From Paramacrobiotus metropolitanus (taxonomy: Eukaryota > Tardigrada > Eutardigrada > Parachela > Macrobiotidae), in the NCBI RefSeq assembly GCF_019649055.1, contig NW_026570247.1, positions 806,001 through 870,000 on the forward strand: a stretch of DNA of 64,000 bases. Reading direction: 5' to 3'. Position numbers and translations under genes: made by a program. Of this stretch, positions 56,401 through 64,000 are shown one piece after another. Within the stretch, counting starts at the first letter, position 1. Each line of letters begins with the position of its first letter. The notes below the pieces were generated by a model. It saw nothing but the letters and a program-made list of their open reading frames with translations, did not search any database and had not been told where the DNA came from.

Positions 56401-57131
56401 CCCTTAAATATTATAAATAAAAATACTAACCACATAAAAACAATTAATAAATTTTTATTAATAAAATAATGACCGAAATCTGCGAGGTTTTTTCTTTTCA
56501 TAATTATTTTAATAATCTCAAAATTCGTAGGAATTCCACATGTCGATTTTGTCCCAGTTATTCTGTTGTCATTTTTCCACGTTTTTTAGGTTCCCTGCTT
56601 TGTAGATTTTTTGGGGTTTTTCCTTTCACAGCTGAAGTTAGCAGATGAAAAGAACAAACTCACCTCGCAAATTTTCTCATTATTATTATTATTTAATCAA
56701 CAAATATCACCGCAAAGTTTCCAGGAGAAATTAAAATACGTATTTCTACACTGACATACCACATTTTCAGGGAGCTTGTGCCCAGGCAGGTACTTGACAT
56801 TCTCATGATCCTGATTAATAATATCCGTCAATTTTCGCCCATTGATAAGCTCCTCAAACGTCCACATGCGCACTTCCCGGTAGAACTTGCTCTGCTCCTT
56901 CTGCAGATTCCCCCCGATTACCGCCGCGATGGCGCTGCCCCTGCATTACAAAACCACAAATCTTCAACCCACAATTATACTAGCTCAGAAGCAGACGCTT
57001 GCGAAGAGCTGCACGCCAAGGCAGAGGTATCAAAATGGGATACAGGATGCACGAAAAGGATTTTTCCAGCAAAAAACGTCAACTCACCAGTTCCCGGAGC
57101 CAACAATGGCAACGCGCCTCTGTTCTGACAT
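53497..57131 (-). CDS. GPD1: Cytosolic NAD+ glycerol-3-phosphate dehydrogenase, one segment missing
   Basis: Coding blocks in order: 57131-57088, 56940-56760, 55862-55580, 55241-55129, 55002-54763, and a last block of about 53609-53497. The first four junctions fit in phase and homology. Reaction: dihydroxyacetone phosphate + NADH to glycerol-3-phosphate. The Rossmann motif [20 protein letters not shown] starts at residue 7. Also seen are [64 protein letters not shown] and [20 protein letters not shown]. The last block, [20 protein letters not shown], matches the family C-terminus. The segment of about 40 residues that should precede it (the NGQKLQGP..TA.EVY region) was not found between 53.6 and 54.8 kb, and the phases across that gap do not fit. 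So an exon is missing, misassembled or very diverged. Start ATG 57131 gives the usual short N-terminus. Confidence 0.85.
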
Positions 57132-57648
57132 GCTGCTGACGAAACAATTGCCCGAACGAAATAATACACGACTAAATACTGGAAAACAGCAATCTAAAAG
57201 ACAGTCGTGCACAAAAATGAGAAGAGTTTGACGACGGTGGGCGCAATATTCCGCAGTATCTGGCAGCGCAATCACGATAACTAGTGACGTTGCGCAAACA
57301 CGCTTCTCGTCGCAGTTGCTGGTAGCTCGTAGCTTTTACGAGTTTTATCCTGTCTGTGCTCTATCTACATCTAGATAGAGCACAGACAGGATAAAACTCG
57401 TAAAAGCTACGAGCTACCAGCAACTGCGACGAGAAGCGTGTTTGCGCAACGTCACTACTTTTGACTTTTTCCCAACCTTCCAAAGTGGCCTAGCGTCACC
57501 ACCGTAGCAGGCGCGCCACGGGGGTGATCGGGTTGCTAGAGGCGGATTATTACAGCTGGTATGCATTCGGTAGCGGTATGTTACGCGCTATGAGCGCGGC
57601 AACTACAGGGAAACAGCAAGAAGCCGACAAGCCGTGTTGAGAATGCGG
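57132..57648. other. Upstream of GPD1, holding a palindromic MITE
   Basis: Probable promoter side of the dehydrogenase gene. It contains the perfect palindrome at 57284-57455. No other gene. Confidence 0.5.
57284..57455. mobile_element. Perfect palindromic MITE, 84-bp arms
   Basis: Arms 57284-57367 and 57372-57455 are exact reverse complements, separated by CATC. TA occurs on both sides (57282-57283, 57456-57457), consistent with a Tc1/mariner-type target duplication. Ends GTGACGTTGCGC...GCGCAACGTCAC. Non-coding. Exact arm identity suggests a recent insertion or recent gene conversion. Confidence 0.85.
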
Positions 57649-57649
57649 A

Positions 57650-58151
57650 AAGGCCAACCGCCCGCAGTGGTCAGTGAAATTGCATTCCTTAATCTGTTCG
57701 CTGATCTCCCGTGCTCTTTTTAATGGAATCCTGCCCCTTTTTCCTCAAACTCTCCAACCTCGCGCACCGCGCGGGCGATATCGTCGGCCGGAAGTAGGCG
57801 TTGCGGTTTGTAGCCCGTCCCCCGCAGGCGAACGCCAATGCCCTGCTCTTAGATGGCCGCCCCGATCAGTAATTGGTCGGCCAGCATGGGGAAGGAGACG
57901 ATGGGGATGCCGCTTTTTAGGACGTCCAGCGTTCCGTTGCAGCCGAGTTGCTTAGGCTGACCGCCACCGCGGGGGCGGCCAGCACGCGCTTCTGCGGCAC
58001 CCACGGTAAAATGAGGAAGTCCAGGTGATCCACGACTTCCGGTGGGACGTACGCTTCGTTGCCGGCGGGCAGCGACCACAGGACCGGCTTTTTCAGCGTG
58101 ATCAGCGCTTTTCCTAACGCGATGAAGAAAGGGGAATAAGAAATTCTGCAG
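57650..58151 (-). pseudogene. UDP-glycosyltransferase (GT1) pseudogene fragment
   Basis: The C-terminal half of a GT1 enzyme is readable on the minus strand. First comes PVLWSLPAGNEAYVPPEVV, then LPWVPQKRVLAAPAVAV (the start of the UGT signature). The signature continues in a shifted frame (GCNGTLDVLKSGIPIVSFPM, LADQLLIGAAI). A stop at 57849-57851 follows directly, then further family-like sequence (ADDIARAVREV) and another stop and frame change before REISEQIKECNF. At least two stops and two indels make a pseudogene. An AG acceptor just before 58151 suggests it kept an exon border, so it arose by decay of a genomic copy rather than retroposition. The plus-strand ORF over it is a shadow. Confidence 0.8.
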
Positions 58152-58438
58152 TTACGATTCGGTATCAATTAAAATCGAATAGAAAAAAAATTTGACGTTT
58201 GAAAACAAATCAACCCCTATAAATCAAGAAATGGCCAGCCTCCGATTTGTTGCCCTGGAAGTCTGAAACAAAGAAGAAATACATGTATTACAAGAAAACT
58301 TTACAAGTATTTCAGCTAAGAATTTTAAAATAAATAAAGACATATAATAATAAACAATAATTTTTTCTGGAAACGTACTTAGTACTAACCTGACGTGTAC
58401 TTGTATCCGAGTGAGTTGTATGTACAGAGTACAATACG

Positions 58439-58960
58439 ATATTTCTAAATATTTCTAAATATTTCTAAATATTTCTAAATATTTCTAAATATTTCTAAAT
58501 ATTTCTAAATATTTCTAAATATTTCTAAATATTTCTAAATATTTCTAAATATTTCTACATATTTCTACATATTTCTAAATATTTCTACATATTTCTAAAT
58601 ATTTCTAAATATTTCTAAATATTTCTAAATATTTCTACATATTTCTACATATTTCTACAAATTTCTACAAATTTCTACAAATTTCTAAATTTCTAAATAT
58701 TTCTAAATATTTCTAAATATTTCTAAATATTTCTAAATATTTCTAAATATTTCTAAATATTTCTAAATATTTCTACATATTTCTACATATTTCTACATAT
58801 TTCTACATATTTCTACAAATTTCTACAAATTTCTACAAATTTCTACAAATTTCTAAATATTTCTAAATATTTCTAAATATTTCTAAATATTTCTAAATAT
58901 TTCTAAACATTTCTAAACATTTCTAAACATTTCTGGATATTTCTGAATATTTCTACATAC
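58439..58960. repeat. 10-bp minisatellite (ATTTCTAAAT)n
   Basis: About 52 tandem copies of ATTTCTAAAT and its variants ATTTCTACAT, ATTTCTACAA and, at the end, ATTTCTAAAC. The variants lie in blocks rather than at random, and the block order AAAT, ACAT, ACAA occurs twice. Confidence 0.97.
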
Positions 58961-59146
58961 ATCAATAAATATTTTTCTTTTATTTTTTAAGCTTATTTCC
59001 GTACCTAGAACACCACTGGTCGCGCGCTAGAGCGAGCAGCTGTGTTGATAGACTCATCAATGCGGGGTCAGTTTTAGTCCAGCTTGGTCTTAAATAATTC
59101 CATATTTGTCGTAGGTCTGCCAATAGATTTTGGTTGTTTTTATTAA
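58961..59146. other. Short spacer
   Basis: Unique-looking AT-rich DNA between the minisatellite and the foldback element. Nothing recognised. Confidence 0.4.
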
Positions 59147-60851
59147 CCAGTCAGAAGATGGTTTCACAGGTCTTAAGTATTAATAGGGGCCAGTGCCGTG
59201 TACTATATGACTGCGTTATATACTCGTACTTGTAATGTAATGTAATGAAGTTTATTGTCCTTGCAACGAAGCGACTGCCCCCTCTAAGCTTCAGACAGCG
59301 GAGAACAAACCAGAATGTTAAAATAACATCGAAATGCGATACCACGAAAACATGAAAGCCAGCAGAAACAAGTATACACCAGAAAAAACATCAACACATG
59401 CAAAAACAAACATCAGCACATGAAAAGCACTTAAAACTGCATGTTGTCGGTACGGTTGCGATAAGTTGCGTTTATTGTGGAAAAAGGGCGGGGAGGCGAA
59501 AGTAATAGTGCTTAACGGAAGGCGAAAGTAGTAGTTCTTAACGATAACTTTAATCACACAACAAGGAAGAATAACAATGAGATGGAAAGCAACATGAAAT
59601 GGTAGACCGATTGCTGGAATGATCGATACCATACACAGCAAAGCAACTCCTTATACATATTCAAATGCAACCGTGTTGCAACGATTGTATGTAGAAAGTT
59701 CGGTAACTTTCACGGTGACAATAAAAACAAGAGAACAATCTCTTTTAAATTGTCAAGCGTTATGGCCAAAGCCATAACGTGCTCATCCATGCACACCTGC
59801 ATGCAGTTAAACAATCTGTAATAAAACGCATCATGCACAAATACAAGTTTAGCAATAAATTATAAAGCTCATAAACATAGCCGCCTTTCAAATGACCGCT
59901 ATGCGTATACCGGCGTGACAGTATAGAAAACGTAAAGAGCACTTGAAGAAGTATTCACTGCACAGCAATAAAGAGTGTTTCAACATAATGACTGTAACCA
60001 CGGTCCACGGAGACTATAGCGAATGCATAAATACTTGCTTTTTAGTGTGGATGATAATTATTGTGTGAACAGTAAACTAATTGGTAAACGTCCATAAAAG
60101 GTGAACTATAATGCCTCTTATGTCGCATACATAGATACTGCATATAGTGAAACTTCTCTATAACATACACCCTCCGTTCCAGGCTTTCTGAATGTCACAG
60201 AGAGGTGTATATTATACAGGAGCACTGCCCCCAGGGGCACTGCCCACAAGGGCTCAGGGGCGTAGCCGCCGGGGGTTTTACTTCAACAAAAATTTTACAA
60301 AATACCAGAGTGTGGATATTATTCGGTCTGAATGTTGGTTTTGCTGCCCTTTTGTATGCGTGGAGTTGGAAGATGCGGTACTGAACGGATTACAAAATTA
60401 ATAGAAGCCGGAACTTTGTTTTAGAGTCTCCGAAATGGTTTTTTTTACCAGCGTTGCCAACTGTATGTTATGCTGGGGTTGAAAAAGCTGGTCAAACTGT
60501 TACCGGTTTCATAAAAGGTGTATGTTATGGCTGTAAAGGGATGAATGTTATAAAGAGAACTGCCCTTGTGTTAAAGTCTACCGGACGGTTTGGTTCCCAC
60601 CCTCATGTAAGCAGTAAAGGGGTGAATGTTATAGGAAGGTGAATGTTAAGAGAAGTTTCACTGTACGCGACAATAATTATCATCCACGATAGACAGCAAA
60701 TATTTACATGTATCCGCTATAGTCTCTGTGGTAAGTTGCAACAGTCATTATGTTACTACTTTTATTGCTGTGCAGTGAATACTTCTTCGAGTGCTCTTTA
60801 CGTTTCCTATACAGTACTTAAGACCAAGTGAAACCATCTTCTGACCACTGG
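59147..60851. mobile_element. Foldback-type element with nested insertion
   Basis: The left end CCAGTCAGAAGATGGTTTCAC (59147-) pairs with the right end GTGAAACCATCTTCTGACCACTGG (split: GTGAAACCATCTTC, TGACCACTGG), ending at 60851. Past about 59,184 the left arm is interrupted by roughly 735 bp, then resumes at about 59,919 and pairs with 60,645-60,815 (shared words AACGTAAAGAGCAC, GAAGTATTCACTGCACAGCA, GTGGATGATAATTATTGT). The central part carries repeated GAATGTTATA-type words. No transposase ORF is seen. A hairpin CGTTATGGC/GCCATAACG lies at about 59,759-59,780 inside the nested piece. Confidence 0.7.
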
Positions 60852-61204
60852 ATAATAAAAAAAAATCTATCCGCAAACCTACGGAAAATATGGAATTTTT
60901 CAAGACTAAGCTTGACTTAAACTGGCCACAATATATATATACAAGAATCAGCCTCGGCTTCGCCTCCGCGTTTCTTGTGATCCACGGACCAGGGCCACTT
61001 TATTCAATTTTGAATGAATATTTATTGGTATACATCTACATTTCGTCGAAAAATGATCGATAGGTACATCACAATAGGGCAAAAGCACGGATTTTATATA
61101 AGAATAACTTCATGATTCTCTCCAGGTCGGAAGCATTCCCTTTGGCTGTACAGAAATTTTTTTTTATATCCTCTACCCGAAAAGAAACCCGAAATCTCAC
61201 TGTC
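60852..61204. other. Spacer with left copy of a flanking direct repeat
   Basis: Contains GACTTAAACTGGCCACAATA followed by TATATATA at about 60,913, repeated at about 62,465. Otherwise no feature. Confidence 0.4.
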
Positions 61205-62320
61205 TATTAGGTACTAAATCTGAAATAGTGCAAGTGCACTGGACACTATCACTTGTTCGGTCACTCGGTCACTTCGCAGTTCGCTTTTATCACTGGCGAA
61301 AGATTTGTGCGCGCTGGTATATGTCTGATCAGTAGTGATACCTTGCTTATCTAACAGGATCTGTGCACTGGACAGTAGTGGCAGCTCGGTCACCCGCTCA
61401 CCTAACGGGCTCTGTGAACTGGACGGTAGTGTCAGCTCGGTCATTCGTTCAGTTGACAGATTCTGTGCTCTGGGCAGTAACGGTAGCTTCAGAAGCAGCT
61501 TCTGCTTTGCCTCTGCTTTTCTTTTGGTCAACTGCCGGTCTATTTCAATAATTTCATAGGCTTATTTTTAAAATCTTATTTCGCCAAACAGCTGGAAAAC
61601 GCAAATTTGGTATAAAATTCGGTTTATCGTTTTTGAGTACTGGAAGACATTCATTCTGGCTTTTAGATCTACGAATAATTTATTTTGAATTCTCGAAACG
61701 AACTTACCCCTGTCTTCCACGCACAAATCTACAAACTCCCAGAATCTTTGCACTGGACATAGTTTAGTCACTCACTGACAATTCGGTTACTCCCTATCCA
61801 AGCGGGCTCTGGTAACCGGACATCCGTGGACGTGGTAGTTCGGTCGCTCGTTCACCAAAGGGTCTTGTTAACCGTGGTTCGGTCTTGTTAACCGTCTTAA
61901 CCGGGTCTTGTCAACTGCCCTTTGCACCGGACAGTAGTGGTAGCTCGTTCACTCGTTCCCTAATGGGCTTTGTGCACTGGACGGTAGTGACAGCTCGTTT
62001 ACTCGTTCCCTAACGGGCTTTGCACACTGGATAGTAGTGACCGCTCGGTCACCCGTTCACCTATTGAGCTCTGTGCACTGGACAGTAGTGACAGCTCAGT
62101 TAATCGCTCGCTTCACGAGTTCTTTGCACGGGACAGTAGTGACCGCTCGGTCACCCGCACACCTACCGAACTATAGTGGTCACTTACTGGCCTAGCGGGC
62201 TATGTCAACTAGACTATAGTGGTATTTCCGTCACTCGCTGAATTAACAGGTGTGTCACCGTGTGTGCACCGAACAGTGGCGGTAGTTCGATCACTGATTG
62301 AACAGACAATCATGGTCGTG
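61205..62320. repeat. Degenerate 63-bp-type tandem repeat
   Basis: Repeated block: GCTCGGTCACCCGTTCACCT, then AACGGGCTCTGTGCACTGGA, then CAGTAGTGACA. Clear copies lie at about 61,230-61,510 and 61,800-62,200, with a non-repeat gap around 61,520-61,770. On the minus strand the first block reads as an open frame (61214-61531) with a period near 21 residues (RVTELPLLSSAQ, RMTELTLPSSSQ). It may therefore once have coded, but I would not call a gene. Confidence 0.65.
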
Positions 62321-62482
62321 ACTAGTGATAGTGTGGCGATAGCTGCTCGGCCGGCACTCGTGCAGAAATTGTCCTTGATGACAACTTTGCATACGTAGTT
62401 GTTATTGCCGTAATAATGGTCTGTGAATACTATCTGGCCGGGTTTTCGACTACGGGCTTTCAGACTTAAACTGGCCACAATA

Positions 62483-62514
62483 TATATAGATATATATATA
62501 TATATATATATATT
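62483..62514. repeat. (TA)n microsatellite
   Basis: About 15 TA units with one G interruption, directly after the right copy of the GACTTAAACTGGCCACAATA repeat. Confidence 0.95.
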
Positions 62515-62517
62515 GTT

Positions 62518-64000
62518 AAGCCCAGCATTGTGAATGTTGACTACCTTCCCACTGGAAATGCACCTCGTCACTCCATGTCGCAGACTGCTTGGAAGTTGGA
62601 GCGCATTCTGCTTACCCTACGAAGGAGATCTAAGAAAAAAATTATAGGAACAAAGAGAACCAAAAAAATACGAAACCCAGGTAGAGTAAGAAATATGAGA
62701 AATCGAAAAATCTAAGAAACATATTATAAGAGCATAAATAACAAAAAAACCTAAGAAATACGAAACCTAAGAAACCATAAGGAATTAATCGAAGAAACAT
62801 AAGAAACCATAAGGAATTAATCGAAGAAACATAAGAAACCATAAGAAGTAAGAAAACCCGAAAAGCATAGGAAATAAGGAAGCCTAAAAATCTTTAAATG
62901 GCGGTTGCGCTGGCGACCGCCAAAATCAGTTTCTTAGAAGTGCGTGCTGCTGTAATATTTTGCAGTGTCACGTACCTGTACGAGTACTGAATCTGTAGGT
63001 AAATAAAAAAAACCTTGTTATACGAACATGAAACAGATGATCAGGACGGGAGTGGCAACATTCTTAACGAAATTGCGTTGATAATTTCGACAAAATGTTT
63101 AGGGTTGCGATTTCTGAGTTCGCAGGAACGGGAGAACGCTGCAATAATTGTACGAGTGTGTGCCCGACTCACTAGCGGAGTTCTTGCTGTTGGAAGCCGA
63201 CACTCGACAGTATGGCAGTGCATGCAACAAGCAGAGTCAGCAGACTATTATTGCACCGAGCGCAACTGAGCTCAACTGCACCGGGTATAACAGCAGCGCT
63301 GTGATATCGACCATAAACAGACGGAAGACATCCAGTTTCAGCTCAGTCAGGAAAGCGCAGTCATATCTTGCCCGGTGGGTGTCTGTGCATCGATCAGCAC
63401 ATACATCAGTACATGCTTAAACCGTATTCAAACTGAACAGAGGAATGAGCACACGGAAACAGCGGAAACTGCGTACGTACAGATATATTAATGCCGAATC
63501 GCTAACACGCATAATAAAGCTACTCAAGTAGTCGCTATACGGTTATATTACCGTATACGCCAGTCGCCATAATATTATTACAATCCCTACGATCGTGTTC
63601 CTGTTGGTCCATACTTCATGTATCTGTAACTGCATATGTATATATGCAACATTGGGAAATGCCGTATATAATACATTGATTCTAGTCTGTTTGGATAAGA
63701 CTTTAGAGGGAAAAAATACAGATAAGCTGTGTAATTATGATAAGTTGTCGATAACCAACATTTTCAGAGGCGTCTGTGACCGGCAGTATGTAATGTCCGC
63801 CATACCCACATCTAACATTTGATACAACACCCCGCCGCAAAAATATGCCTCCCGTGCCCACCCTTAAAATCGTACTCTGGCAATAATATCACTCATGACC
63901 ACCTATTTGTGTGAAGGTTTTCGCTCGGTAGCGTTGAGGTAACGCTGGTGGCAGTTTTTAAAGGTCGCTGATTGATCTAAAACCAGCTGAAGAAGGCCGG
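62518..64000. other. Terminal intergenic region
   Basis: 62,700-62,850 contains two to three direct copies of a 31-bp A-rich unit (AGAAACATAAGAAACCATAA, then GGAATTAATCGA). Beyond this only short, unsupported ORFs are seen. No RNA gene or mobile element recognised up to the window end. Confidence 0.5.

Noticed and set aside
57674-57955. Plus-strand 93-residue ORF
   Set aside because: Antisense shadow of the UGT pseudogene.
1-64000. tRNA or rRNA genes
   Set aside because: I looked for cloverleaf-like and rRNA-like stretches and saw none; a covariance-model scan would be needed to exclude them fully.

Overview
The window reads as animal nuclear DNA. Genes are split by AT-rich introns with GT/AG borders. 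GC-rich exons lie in AT-rich surroundings, and mobile DNA of several classes is present. The gene set (divergent rhodopsin-class GPCRs, a secreted LRR protein, an aquaglyceroporin, a PPP1R37-type LRR protein, a cytosolic glycerol-3-phosphate dehydrogenase and a decayed GT1 glycosyltransferase) suits a small ecdysozoan. A tardigrade is my best guess, but no single marker proves it.

Layout: 0.8-1.8 kb, secreted LRR protein (-). 5.0-6.8 kb, two-exon GPCR (+) with a MITE in its intron, followed by a degenerate tandem repeat. 7.6-8.3 kb (+) and 9.2-10.4 kb (-), two convergent secreted-peptide precursors; each has a 46-nt first exon ending in phase 1. 11.7-14.8 kb, three-exon GPCR (+). 15.6-19.2 kb, six-exon aquaglyceroporin (-). 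21.2-27.8 kb, ten-exon PPP1R37 homolog (-). All these spliced models were assembled by matching splice sites and phases.

28,613-49,956 is one 21.3-kb LTR retrotransposon. Its 439-bp LTRs differ at two sites, and it is flanked by a CGTA target duplication with a PBS right after the 5' LTR. Its plan is odd. A truncated Ty3/gypsy-type RT-RNase H-integrase block comes first. About 13 kb of structural ORFs follow, holding at least nine copies of one helical module and six of a coiled-coil module. Then come a Zn-motif/all-alpha protein and a long untranslated tail. Three splice acceptors each introduce a new ORF. Families of small hairpins with covarying stems occur in the LTR, leader, coding region and tail. 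This element is the best candidate for an undescribed system.

After it come a TA-flanked MITE, a small two-exon gene (-), a 1.6-kb minisatellite, a six-block glycerol-3-phosphate dehydrogenase gene (-) that lacks one conserved segment, a perfect 84-bp-arm palindromic MITE, a UGT pseudogene (-), a 10-bp minisatellite, a foldback element with a nested insertion, and a 63-bp repeat array. The last 1.5 kb holds no gene I can support.
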